DNA of 17,980 nt. Source: CAYJHC01 sp964370075 (GTDB lineage: Bacteria > Bacillota > Clostridia > Peptostreptococcales > Anaerovoracaceae). Position 1 is the stretch's first letter. Each line of letters starts with the position of its first letter. This document shows positions 7,460 to 15,489 of this stretch, in pieces. Position numbers and translations under genes: made by a program. The notes beneath the pieces were generated by a model. That model was not told the DNA's origin. It was given only the letters and a program-made list of their open reading frames with translations, and did no database searches. The stretch covers positions 1 through 17,980 of the forward strand of contig CAYJHC010000034.1 of assembly GCA_964370075.1 (NCBI GenBank). Reading direction: 5' to 3'.

Positions 7460-9118
7460 ATGAACGATGATAAGTTAACTATAACTGTATTTCTAAATGG
7501 AAATATACACACAGTAAATAAAAAAATGCCTAATGCTGAGGCTATGGCCATTCAAAGTGGAAAAATAATAGCGATTGGGAGCAATGAGGAAGTGCTAAAG
7601 AAGGTATCTTCAATCAATATTTCCGAAATTGATTTAAAGGGCAAATTTGTGCTTCCTGGGTTTGTTGACTCTCATGCTCATCCTGCTATGACATCGGTTG
7701 AAGTTTTATATGAAGTTGATTTGTTTGGCGAAACTAGTAAAGAGGGATATCTTGAAAAAGTTAAAGACTTTTATGAAAAAAATAAAGATGTAAAGATAAT
7801 AAAAGGTTCTGGGTGGGCGAATGCAATACTAAGTGATTCCCCTCCGCAAAAAGAAGATTTAGATAAAATTTCTAAAGAGATACCAATACTCTTATCTTCG
7901 GATGATCATCATACGTGTTGGGGCAACTCTAAGGCTTTTGAGCTGGCAGAAATTAATAAAGACACAACCGTAAAAGGTGGACAAATTGCTAAAAATAGCA
8001 AAACAGGAGAACCGATAGGAACTGTAAACGAGGAAGCATTGAAGCTATTTGCGTCAATAATAGGTGAGTACTCTGTTGAAGAATATGAAGAGGCATGGTT
8101 AGAATATCAAAGAATAATGGCTAGTTATGGCATAACCATGACCCATGATGCAAGAATCGAACTAAATAATAATTCACATAAGGCGGCGTATAATTTGGTT
8201 AAGTCGGATAAGTTTTTATTTAAAATTGCGGCTTCGGCATATGTCCCAGTAAATAACACCGCATATATTGACAAAATAATTGAAACCGGTAGAAATTATG
8301 ATGGAAAAAACTTTTTTACAAACCATGCTAAATTTTTTATAGATGGTGTAGTAGAAGCAAAAACGGCATGGCTTAAAGAACCTTATGAGGGAGAGTCTTC
8401 ATATAGAGGGGAAGGGTTATGGGACGATGAAATATTGTTTGAAGCCTTAAAAAAGTTAGATGATGCTGGTTGGTGGGCTCATTTTCACTGTATTGGAGAT
8501 GCTGCGGCAGAGCAAATAATTAATGCTTTAAGCAGGGTAGAACAAATAAATGGAATAAAAAATAGGAGAAATATACTTGCGCACGGTCAGATAATAGATA
8601 AGAAGGATATAGATCAGATGGTTAAGCTAAATCTTACCGTGTCTGCAAACCCGTATTGGTTTATCAAGAATGAATATTCATATAAGCAAATAGAAGAAAG
8701 GAACTTGGGAGAAGAAAGAGCAAGTAAAGAGTATCTTATGAAAAGCTTGATGGATGCAGGTATTGTAGTAGCTTCAGCAAGCGATTTTAATGTTACACCT
8801 ATTCCCAATCCATTAATCGGAATTATGACTGGGGCTATTAGGTGTTTGCCTGAAGAAATAAATGACGAGGATAAAAGATTAGGCGTTGAAGAATGTGTTA
8901 CTGTTGAGAATATGATTAAATCATTTACAATTAATGGGGCATATACAATTGGCAAAGATGAAAGCACAGGGAGTTTAGAAGAGGGAAAGGATGCAGATTT
9001 TATTATTCTAGATAAAAATATATTAACTATTCCTGTGGTAGAAATAGGAAGTACTAAAGTATTGGAAACATATTCGGAAGGAAAAAGAATTTATAAGCTG
9101 AAAAAAGAGAATAGTTAG
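7460..9118 (+). CDS. YtcJ-like amidohydrolase (Amidohydro_3), number 1
   Basis: Residues count from the ATG at 7460 (552 residues), chosen because GGTGAG lies just upstream and the frame's extension to a TTG at 7430 lacks a ribosome site. A cytoplasmic metal-dependent hydrolase of the YtcJ / N-substituted formamide deformylase type. N-terminal strand VFLNGNIHTVN, then GFVDSHAHP with the metal-binding His72 and His74, KFFIDGV with the likely carbamylated lysine, WAHFHCIGDAA, LAHGQI, and a late SASDFNVTPIPNP where the catalytic aspartate sits. The C-terminus (GSLEEGKDADFIILDKN) closes the composite beta-sandwich. Enzymes of this family cleave amide bonds; substrates are known for very few. It is followed after 10 bases by the thioredoxin gene, and lies in the same direction as the transporter, the M20 amidase and the lyase. 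Confidence 0.88.
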   Translation: MNDDKLTITVFLNGNIHTVNKKMPNAEAMAIQSGKIIAIGSNEEVLKKVSSINISEIDLKGKFVLPGFVDSHAHPAMTSVEVLYEVDLFGETSKEGYLEKVKDFYEKNKDVKIIKGSGWANAILSDSPPQKEDLDKISKEIPILLSSDDHHTCWGNSKAFELAEINKDTTVKGGQIAKNSKTGEPIGTVNEEALKLFASIIGEYSVEEYEEAWLEYQRIMASYGITMTHDARIELNNNSHKAAYNLVKSDKFLFKIAASAYVPVNNTAYIDKIIETGRNYDGKNFFTNHAKFFIDGVVEAKTAWLKEPYEGESSYRGEGLWDDEILFEALKKLDDAGWWAHFHCIGDAAAEQIINALSRVEQINGIKNRRNILAHGQIIDKKDIDQMVKLNLTVSANPYWFIKNEYSYKQIEERNLGEERASKEYLMKSLMDAGIVVASASDFNVTPIPNPLIGIMTGAIRCLPEEINDEDKRLGVEECVTVENMIKSFTINGAYTIGKDESTGSLEEGKDADFIILDKNILTIPVVEIGSTKVLETYSEGKRIYKLKKENS

Positions 9119-9128
9119 GAGAAAAATT

Positions 9129-9440
9129 ATGAAAATGATAAAAACTAAGAAAAAAACTTTTAATGAAGATGTTTTACAAAAAGAAAGAGCGTTAGTATAC
9201 TTTGGGGCACCATGGTGCCATTATTGCGTTGAATTAAAGCCGACGTTAGAAGAGGTAGCAACAGAAAACCCAGACTATCCTGTGGTTGAAGTTAATGTAG
9301 ATATGCAAAAAACCTTAACCAAAACATATGGAATTGAATTATATCCTACAGTTGTTATGTTTGAAGCTGGAGAGCCAAAAGGTAGAATTGTTGCAAAAGC
9401 AACAAAGGAAGAGTTAGAGAAGTTAATGGGACTTAAGTAA
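9129..9440 (+). CDS. Thioredoxin-like protein with CHYC active site
   Basis: A 103-residue thioredoxin-fold protein. The redox site is APWCHYC, with Cys30 and Cys33, where classic thioredoxins have WCGPC. The strand before it (ALVYFGAPW), the central VVEVNVDMQKTLTKTYGIELYPTVVMF with the conserved cis-proline after Tyr, and the final helix ATKEELEKLMGL all fit. No signal peptide or membrane segment, so it is cytoplasmic. AGGAGA precedes the ATG, ten bases after the amidohydrolase stop codon, so it is clearly co-transcribed with catabolic enzymes rather than with a thioredoxin reductase, which is not in the window. Likely role: keep an enzyme or a disulfide substrate of this pathway reduced. 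The CHYC motif suggests a redox potential or partner different from housekeeping thioredoxin. Confidence 0.9.
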   Translation: MKMIKTKKKTFNEDVLQKERALVYFGAPWCHYCVELKPTLEEVATENPDYPVVEVNVDMQKTLTKTYGIELYPTVVMFEAGEPKGRIVAKATKEELEKLMGLK

Positions 9441-9486
9441 GGTTTTATGAGTTAAAGGGTATGGGATTAAAAGTTTGGGGGACAGT

Positions 9487-10665
9487 ATGTGGAACATTTG
9501 TAGAGAGAACCAAGATGAGATAATAAATATGCGAAGAGAACTTCATAAAATTCCAGAGATTGAAGATGAGTTACCCAAAACAATGAAATTCATAATTGAA
9601 AGGCTTCAAGAGTATAAAATAGATTTTTATATTTCAGGAAACAGAGGCGGGATAGTTGCTCAAGTAGAAGGGGATTCAAGTGGCAAAGTATTAGCATTAA
9701 GAGCAGATATGGATGCATTGCCCATTGAAGAAGAGAATGACGTTTCATATAAGTCTGCAAATCCAGGTTGCATGCATGCCTGTGGTCACGATGCTCATGT
9801 GGCCATGTTACTTTATGCTGCAAAAGTACTGAAAGAAAATGAAGGCAGATTATGCGGGTCTGTTCGCTTTCTATTTCAATCAAGTGAAGAGACAGCAAAA
9901 GGGGCAAAAATCTTAATAAGTGAAGGCGCTCTAGACAATGTTGATGCTATATTTGGGATTCATATAGGATCTATACTTGGTGGTGACCTTGAACTTGGGA
10001 CGGTTATTTCATCGCCTGGTTGTGTTATGGCCTCTATGGACAAATTTACAATAGAGGTTACAGGAAAAGGGTGTCATGGATCAACACCCGAAAAAGGTAT
10101 AGACCCTATCAATATAATTAGTCATATAGTTATTGGATTACAAGCAATAGTTGCGAGAGAAACAGCGGCAACTAAGCCGGTGGTTCTTAGTTTTGGAAAG
10201 ATTGAAGGAGGAACAGTTTTCAATGCTATTCCAGAAAGAGTTGTTTTGAATGGGACAATTAGGACTACGGACAAAGATGAAAGAACTCGAGTGATTAAGA
10301 GAATTCAGCAAATCTCAGAAACTACGGCGGCAGCTTTTGGAGGAAAAGCGATAGTTGAAATTGACCAAGGGACATTGCCATTGATCAATAATGTGAGAAT
10401 GGCAGACTATGCCAGAGGCATTGTTAGGGAAATAGTTGGTGAGAAAAAAACTATAGAGAAAATTGTCGCACCTAGTATGGGCGGGGAAGATTTTTCTTAT
10501 TATCTAGAAAAAGTGCCAGGTGCTTTTCTGTTTCTGAATTCAGTAAACCCGTTTATGGGAGCAGATGTGCCGCACCATAATGCAAAGTTCCAAATTGATG
10601 AATCTGTGCTGTGGATTGGTAGTGCATTCTTTGTTTTGCTTGCTAATAGTTTTTTGAAGGAGTAG
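9487..10665 (+). CDS. M20-family amidohydrolase (N-acyl-amino-acid / hippurate hydrolase type)
   Basis: Residues count from the ATG at 9487 (392 residues), which has GGGGG five bases upstream; an in-frame TTG at 9475 is a poorer choice. A cytoplasmic di-metal amidase of the M20 (subfamily D) type, like hippurate hydrolase, N-acetyl-diaminopimelate deacetylase and IAA-amino-acid hydrolases. Visible are RRELHKIPEIED, LRADMDALPIEEEN (71-84), HACGHDAHVAML with metal ligands Cys99 and His101, the catalytic EE at 134-135, GIHIG with His159, the dimerisation domain starting CVMASMDKFTIEVTGKGCHGSTPEKGIDPINI, and MGGEDFSYYLEKVPGAF near the end. It frees an amino acid from an N-acyl or amide conjugate. 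The lyase gene begins five bases after its stop codon, so the released amino acid may pass straight to that enzyme. Confidence 0.92.
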   Translation: MWNICRENQDEIINMRRELHKIPEIEDELPKTMKFIIERLQEYKIDFYISGNRGGIVAQVEGDSSGKVLALRADMDALPIEEENDVSYKSANPGCMHACGHDAHVAMLLYAAKVLKENEGRLCGSVRFLFQSSEETAKGAKILISEGALDNVDAIFGIHIGSILGGDLELGTVISSPGCVMASMDKFTIEVTGKGCHGSTPEKGIDPINIISHIVIGLQAIVARETAATKPVVLSFGKIEGGTVFNAIPERVVLNGTIRTTDKDERTRVIKRIQQISETTAAAFGGKAIVEIDQGTLPLINNVRMADYARGIVREIVGEKKTIEKIVAPSMGGEDFSYYLEKVPGAFLFLNSVNPFMGADVPHHNAKFQIDESVLWIGSAFFVLLANSFLKE

Positions 10666-10670
10666 AGAAA

Positions 10671-11972
10671 ATGAAAAAAGATAATATTTCTTATAACGGG
10701 TTTATTAGAATTTTAAATAAAGAATTAGTGCCTGCGATGGGCTGTACAGAACCCATTGCTTTGGCCTTTTGTGCTGCGGCATGTAGAGATTTAATTGGAA
10801 GTAAGTTTGATATAGATAAAATAGATCAAATAAATGTATGTATTAGCCCTAATATTATTAAAAATGTAAAAAGCGTAGTTGTTCCAAATACAGGGGGAAG
10901 GAAAGGCATAGAAGCTGCTGTAGCTATTGGAATCGTAGCGGGGAAAAAAGAATTAGGATTAGAAGCTATCTCTAATGTGGAATCCAAACAAAGAGAAAAA
11001 ATGACTGAACTATTAAGTATGGATAAAATAAACGTATCTCCTACAGATGATGGCGTAGTATTAAGCATTACTGTGGAGATTAGGATGAGAAATGACTGTG
11101 GAGTTGTGCAAATTTTAAACGAGCATACAAACATAGTTTTTGAACAGAAGAATGATAATATCGTAACTGATGAGAGGGAAGCCAATTTATTAAAAGAAAA
11201 AGGAATAGATAATCCTGACTATAAGTTGTTGAACTTGGAGGCTATATACGATTTTGCTACAACGGTAGATATAGAGGATGTAAGGGAAGTTATTGAGAAT
11301 CAAGTTAAATGTAATAGCCTAATATCTGAAGAGGGTTTGCTTAAGGATTATGGTGCAAATATTGGCAAGACTTTATTAAAATACGGGGATGATTCAGTTG
11401 TGACCAGAGCGAAAGCAGCTGCAGCTGCAGTATCAGATGCTAGAATGAACGGGTGTGAGTTGCCTGTTGTAATAAATTCGGGAAGTGGCAATCAAGGAGG
11501 AACAACCTCGATGCCAGTAATTGTATATGCCAAAGAGTATAAGGTTTCAAATGAATTATTAATTAGGGCGTTGGTACTATCAAATTTGGTGACTATTCAT
11601 CAAAAAAGATTTATCGGAAGACTATCAGCCTTTTGTGGTGTAGTTAGTGCAGGGGCAGGAGCCTCAGCTGGGATTACTTTGATATTAGGTGGAGGGTATG
11701 ATGAAGTTGCTCATTCGATTGTAAATACTTTAGGCATGGCCTCTGGGATGATTTGTGATGGGGCAAAGTCTTCGTGTGCTGGAAAAATTGCGACTGCCGT
11801 TGAAACTGGTATACTGGGATATGAAATGTATAAAAATGGACAACAGTTTTATGAGGGAGATGGAATAATTGGAAGCAGTGTTGAAGATACAATTAAAAAT
11901 ATTGGTATAGTAGCAAAGGATGGTATGGAAATTACAGACAAGGAAGTTATTAGAATTATGATTAACAAGTAA
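10671..11972 (+). CDS. CyuA-like Fe-S L-cysteine desulfidase / L-serine dehydratase alpha-like protein (UPF0597)
   Basis: A 433-residue protein of the UPF0597 family, which includes the E. coli and Methanocaldococcus L-cysteine desulfidases and is related to the alpha subunit of iron-sulfur L-serine dehydratase. Signatures: LNKELVPAMGCTEPIALAFCAAA with Cys25, VVINSGSGNQGGTTSMP (267-282), FCGVVSAGAGASAG with Cys322, and GMICDGAKSSCAGKIATAVETG with Cys362 and Cys369. Cys25 and the later conserved cysteines fit the ligands of a [4Fe-4S] cluster that acts in beta-elimination, turning cysteine into pyruvate, ammonia and sulfide (or serine into pyruvate and ammonia). AGGAG lies inside the end of the M20 gene, so translation is probably coupled. 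It is the last gene of the unit 1 operon. The exact substrate is not settled by sequence; an oxygen-sensitive enzyme supports an anaerobic lifestyle. Confidence 0.9.
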   Translation: MKKDNISYNGFIRILNKELVPAMGCTEPIALAFCAAACRDLIGSKFDIDKIDQINVCISPNIIKNVKSVVVPNTGGRKGIEAAVAIGIVAGKKELGLEAISNVESKQREKMTELLSMDKINVSPTDDGVVLSITVEIRMRNDCGVVQILNEHTNIVFEQKNDNIVTDEREANLLKEKGIDNPDYKLLNLEAIYDFATTVDIEDVREVIENQVKCNSLISEEGLLKDYGANIGKTLLKYGDDSVVTRAKAAAAAVSDARMNGCELPVVINSGSGNQGGTTSMPVIVYAKEYKVSNELLIRALVLSNLVTIHQKRFIGRLSAFCGVVSAGAGASAGITLILGGGYDEVAHSIVNTLGMASGMICDGAKSSCAGKIATAVETGILGYEMYKNGQQFYEGDGIIGSSVEDTIKNIGIVAKDGMEITDKEVIRIMINK

Positions 11973-12016
11973 TTAAATGCTGCAGCAATAAAAAACTAGT
12001 AAGTGGTTTGGTATTT

Positions 12017-12712
12017 TTATCTTTTCATGGTTTTCAATAACTCTTTAGTAGCTGCATCAACCTTGGTGGATTCGCGAGTTTTTTGAAGGGCCTTATTGTA
12101 GGTCTCATCGTCTAAGTTGTTAGATTTATAGTATTCCATGGTTTCCTTTGGGAAAGAAACAAAGCACATGGAAATAGCCCAAGCAACGCCCATTTTTACA
12201 TAATAGTCTTCGTTTTTTATTTGGTCGAAAATTTTGAAAAGATCCTGTAGATATTTTTCTTCTATATAATAATCTAAGAACATAACTACAGCGAAGCGTA
12301 TGTGATATGGTTTGTCCGATTGCCAGTATGGTTTTAGAAAATCCCAAAATAGCTCTTTATGTTTCTTGGCAATTTTTAGGCTAACACAAAAGCTATCACA
12401 TAGGGACCAGTTGGTGATTTTAGGAACAAAAAGAGGGATTAACTCGAGAGTTGTATTTAAGTCTTTTATGTTTCCAATTATAAAGCCTTTTAACATGGTT
12501 TCTTCAAAATATATTTCTTTGCTGTTCTTAAAATACTCAAGAGCCATATTAGGCTCACTCTTCATCATATTTTTTGCTAAATTTCTTAGTAGAGGGATTC
12601 GCACTCCTATTATATTGTCACAGTTTGGAATTAGAGCAGCCGAGAAGACTTGGTACTTTTTTTCTGCTAGACTTTCAATTTGTTTTCTTATTTCTAATTC
12701 AGTATTGCTCAT
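12017..12712 (-). CDS. AlkD-like DNA alkylation repair protein
   Basis: A 231-residue all-helical protein of the DNA alkylation repair family (HEAT-like repeats), with the length of Bacillus AlkD. The active-site pattern is visible: NWSLCDSF with Trp102 and Asp106 (same four-residue spacing as AlkD Trp109 and Asp113) and YYVKMGVAWAIS with Trp179 (AlkD Trp187), then the usual end YNKALQKTRES. AlkD removes positively charged alkylated bases such as 3-methyladenine and 7-methylguanine without flipping the base. It starts at an ATG with AAAGGAG upstream on the minus strand, runs against the lyase gene (convergent, 44 bp apart) and is divergent from the second AraC gene. Its function looks unrelated to the catabolic genes on both sides, so it may be a passenger that separates the two units. 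No strong terminator is visible between it and the lyase gene. Confidence 0.9.
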   Translation of the reverse strand: MSNTELEIRKQIESLAEKKYQVFSAALIPNCDNIIGVRIPLLRNLAKNMMKSEPNMALEYFKNSKEIYFEETMLKGFIIGNIKDLNTTLELIPLFVPKITNWSLCDSFCVSLKIAKKHKELFWDFLKPYWQSDKPYHIRFAVVMFLDYYIEEKYLQDLFKIFDQIKNEDYYVKMGVAWAISMCFVSFPKETMEYYKSNNLDDETYNKALQKTRESTKVDAATKELLKTMKR

Positions 12713-12916
12713 ATAGATGCTCCTTTGATATGTAAATTGTAAAACATTACTTAACGCCCTCTTTTGCTTTAGGGAAAGAGACAGAGATGCGAAATATGAT
12801 TTCGAGTTGAAATGTTTTCCTTTGATCCTGCCTGCCCTATTAACTTAATCTCCATTTAGTTTAATGGAAGGAGGAAGGGTTGTCAATTTAGGGGAAAATA
12901 ATTAGAGGAGATTTTG

Positions 12917-12944
12917 TTGAAAATATATTTTTTTTCTGTAGAAT
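12917..12944 (+). promoter_or_regulatory. Probable promoter of second AraC gene
   Basis: TTGAAA at 12917-12922, a 16-bp spacer and TAGAAT at 12939-12944, about 35 bases upstream of the start codon. A near-consensus pair in an A/T-rich context. The rest of the 268-bp divergent region between AlkD and this AraC gene contains no gene; a small dyad (TCCATT at 12851-12856, AATGGA at 12863-12868) is its only other structure I see. Confidence 0.5.
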
Positions 12945-12980
12945 ATAGGCAAAGCTATTTTATTTAGAGGAAGGACTAAT

Positions 12981-13916
12981 ATGCAAAATTCAATTAACTG
13001 GATTGAGGGCACGCCCTTAGCCATTGCAATTCAAAAAGTCTATTTTATTGCGCCTCATACACATGAAAATTTGATTGAGATAACTATGTGTATGTCGGGA
13101 GAAATTAATTTTTCGTATTGTTTTGAAGAATTCACATTGAAAGAAGGGGAGTTTGTTTTGGTAGACAAAGATGTTCACTTCCTATCGAGCGAAGGTGGAA
13201 CAAGGATTTCCTTTTATTTTGATCTTAAATACTTTGAAAAAAAGTATCCGCACATTACAAGTCTGATGTTTGTGTGTGAACACACAACGCAAAGCAATAT
13301 CCCATATAATACTGAACAACATAAGCAGTTAAAACTTACTTTATTAGCATTGCTATCATACATATTAGGGGAGAATGAAAATGAAAAAGACTATAAGGAG
13401 AGGATTATTTCTGCTACCGAAAAAATTCTAATAACTATCATGAATGACTTTGATATAATCTTTTACTATAGGCCAGGTAGATATATAAAAAGAGAAATGC
13501 TTGAAAGATATCAAGTGGCAATAAAATATATGTATGATAATTATTGGAAAAAAATCACGTTAGAAGACTTAGCGAAACATTGTGGTATTAGTGAAATATA
13601 TATGTCAGAATTCCTTAATAAAATGACAATTGGATTTAGAGTAACCCTTGGATATGTTAGGACAGCAAAGTCAGAACTTTTTCTTATGAATACAGATTTG
13701 ACGCTGACAGAAGTTTCCGAAAGATGCGGGTTCTCGGATGTTAAATATTATTATGCCGCATTTAGAAAATGGTATGGGTGCACACCGGGAGAGTTTAGAA
13801 AAAAATATAAAAAAGAAATGGGCAAAGAAAATATAGAGGAAACTTTAGAAAAAGAAGATATAAAGGAGCCGTTAAATCATATGATAAAAAAACAAATTGA
13901 AAGCATGTATATTTAG
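12981..13916 (+). CDS. AraC-family transcriptional regulator (unit 2 regulator)
   Basis: A 311-residue AraC regulator of usual length. Residues 1-85 form a cupin-like sensor, with the PHTHENLIEITMCMSGEINF segment (His26, His28) and EFTLKEGEFVLVDKDVHF. Residues 176-277 are the DNA-binding domain: ITLEDLAKHCGISEIYMSEFLNK is the first helix-turn-helix and LTEVSERCGFSDVKYYYAAFRKWYGCTPGEFRKKY the second, matching the family signature. A lysine/glutamate-rich tail (278-311) follows and may be a short coiled helix. The ribosome site is AGAGGAAGGA. It has its own terminator and lies just upstream of the APC permease gene, which it probably controls. It differs from the 563-residue AraC of unit 1 in having no large C-terminal extension. 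The inducer is unknown; the pathway substrate is a reasonable guess. Confidence 0.9.
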   Translation: MQNSINWIEGTPLAIAIQKVYFIAPHTHENLIEITMCMSGEINFSYCFEEFTLKEGEFVLVDKDVHFLSSEGGTRISFYFDLKYFEKKYPHITSLMFVCEHTTQSNIPYNTEQHKQLKLTLLALLSYILGENENEKDYKERIISATEKILITIMNDFDIIFYYRPGRYIKREMLERYQVAIKYMYDNYWKKITLEDLAKHCGISEIYMSEFLNKMTIGFRVTLGYVRTAKSELFLMNTDLTLTEVSERCGFSDVKYYYAAFRKWYGCTPGEFRKKYKKEMGKENIEETLEKEDIKEPLNHMIKKQIESMYI

Positions 13917-13946
13917 CTTGTTCCTATTACTTAAAAGTTAGAATTG

Positions 13947-13979
13947 ATAGCGCAGCAGAGAGGTTGCTGTGCTATTTTT
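13947..13979 (+). terminator. Rho-independent terminator after second AraC gene
   Basis: An 11-bp stem with one G-U pair (ATAGCGCAGCA at 13947-13957, TGCTGTGCTAT at 13965-13975), seven-base loop, then TTTT. It separates the regulator from the permease operon. Confidence 0.88.
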
Positions 13980-14037
13980 ATGCTGTTTTAAGGATATTTT
14001 GTTTAGAAAATGCCTATAAAAATCATTGCAAAAACTA

Positions 14038-14043
14038 TATAAT
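14038..14043 (+). promoter_or_regulatory. -10 box of the APC permease operon, no good -35
   Basis: A consensus TATAAT lies at 14038-14043, 66 bases before the preferred permease start, but the bases 17 upstream (TATAAA at 14015-14020) are not a -35 box. This pattern is typical of promoters that need an activator, and the preceding gene is an AraC regulator. The start site is not proven. Confidence 0.45.
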
Positions 14044-14109
14044 ACTTTATCATATAAATACAAGAATTAATTACCAATATAGGAAATTTTTATGATAGGG
14101 GGTTGTATT

Positions 14110-15477
14110 ATGAACGATGAAAAAAATGTTTCAACATCTGAAGTTAAATTGAAAAGAACTTTAACGTTGCCTTTGCTAATTATGTTTGGACTAGCTTATC
14201 TAGCTCCAACAGTAGTATTTAATTATTATGGAATTTTTACAACAGCTACAGGAGGAATGTACACGCTTGCCTTTACTATAACTGCAGTGATTATGTTGTT
14301 TACAGCATTTGGATATGTCCAAATGGTTAAGGCATATCCTGTTGCAGGCTCTGCCTATACGTATGTAAATAGGTCAGTGCAGCCCCATGTAGGGTTTATG
14401 ACAGGCTGGGTTTTATTGTTGGATTATTTGTTAATGCCGATGATATGCTACTTGCTGCTAGGGATTTACGTGAATTCCTTTTTCCCTGCAATCCCTGTTT
14501 GGGCAATAGTAATTATAGTTGCAGCAATAGGTGCGATTATAAATATTTTAGGAGCAAAAACTGCTGGAATGATAAATACAATAATCATTGCAGCTCAAAT
14601 AGGAGTTACTTTATTAATTATCATTGTAATCATTAAGTATGTAACAGGTGGTGGTGGTTCGGATACTTTAGTTGATTCTACTGCCTTTTATAATCCAGCT
14701 ACATTTTCGGTGGGTGGGATTTTGACTGCTGCAGCTGTATTGTGCGTATCTTTTGTCGGCTTTGATGCTGTAACTACATTTGCAGAAGAAACTAAGAACC
14801 CAGAGAAGGTTATGGGGCCTGCTGTAATGGGAATAGCAATTGGAGCAGGTTTGATATTCATAGCTACAGCTTACTTTATGCATATAGGGTGGCCGAATGC
14901 GTATAATGAAATTCAAGATCCTGACTCTGGAATATTTGAATTTTTTCCTGCCATTCAAAATGAATGGTTAGGAAATGTGTTCTTTGTTGTTGATAACTTA
15001 GCAACATTTATATGTGCTATGGCTGGAATGGCTGCTGTTTGTAGAATTCTATATGCTATGGGTAGGGATAATATATTACCTAAAAGATTTTTTGGGAAAC
15101 TATCTCCTAAATTTCAGACTCCAATAAATAATATACTTTTGACAACAGGCGTAGCGTTGACAGCTTTATTCTATCAAGATAACTTATTTGGAGCAGCTTC
15201 ACTAGTTTCCTTTGGAGTGGTTCTTGGATTTTTTATGGTTAATCTGTCTGTAATCTTCCACTATTTCATTAAGAAAAAAATGAGAAAGGGCATTGATTTA
15301 GTGAAATACTTGATTATTCCAGGGATAGGAATGGCGAGTTTGGCGGTAGTATTTGTAAATATTGAAACTACGGCTATGATTTTAGGAAGTGTTTGGCTTG
15401 CAATTGGTCTGATTTATTTGGCTATTAAGACAAAAGGATTTAAAGAATTGCCAAAAGAAATGGATTTTGACGAGTAA
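14110..15477 (+). CDS. APC-superfamily amino-acid permease
   Basis: Residues count from the ATG at 14110 (455 residues), which has AGGGGG seven bases upstream; an ATG at 14092 adds six residues and has a weaker AGGA. A 12-helix membrane protein of the amino acid-polyamine-organocation superfamily. TM1 carries LPLLIMFGLAYLAPTVVFNYYG, followed by the family hallmark KAYPVAGSAYTYVNRSVQPHVGFMTGWVLLLDYLLMP and SFVGFDAVTTFAEETKNPEKVMGPAV between TM5 and TM6. Such permeases take up amino acids, amines or their derivatives by proton symport or exchange. It is the first gene of the unit 2 operon, with amidohydrolase 2 starting 12 bases after its stop codon, so it is likely to import that enzyme's substrate or to exchange a product. 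The specificity cannot be read from the sequence. Confidence 0.9.
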   Translation: MNDEKNVSTSEVKLKRTLTLPLLIMFGLAYLAPTVVFNYYGIFTTATGGMYTLAFTITAVIMLFTAFGYVQMVKAYPVAGSAYTYVNRSVQPHVGFMTGWVLLLDYLLMPMICYLLLGIYVNSFFPAIPVWAIVIIVAAIGAIINILGAKTAGMINTIIIAAQIGVTLLIIIVIIKYVTGGGGSDTLVDSTAFYNPATFSVGGILTAAAVLCVSFVGFDAVTTFAEETKNPEKVMGPAVMGIAIGAGLIFIATAYFMHIGWPNAYNEIQDPDSGIFEFFPAIQNEWLGNVFFVVDNLATFICAMAGMAAVCRILYAMGRDNILPKRFFGKLSPKFQTPINNILLTTGVALTALFYQDNLFGAASLVSFGVVLGFFMVNLSVIFHYFIKKKMRKGIDLVKYLIIPGIGMASLAVVFVNIETTAMILGSVWLAIGLIYLAIKTKGFKELPKEMDFDE

Positions 15478-15489
15478 AGAGGAGTAAAT

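Noticed and set aside
11973..12016. Terminator between the convergent lyase and AlkD genes
   Set aside because: TGCTGCAGCA is a palindrome with no loop and no T-run next to it; no convincing stem was found.
12312..12716. Open frame of about 134 codons on the plus strand opposite AlkD
   Set aside because: It is the antisense shadow of a well-matched AlkD-like gene, has no ribosome site and shows no protein-like pattern.
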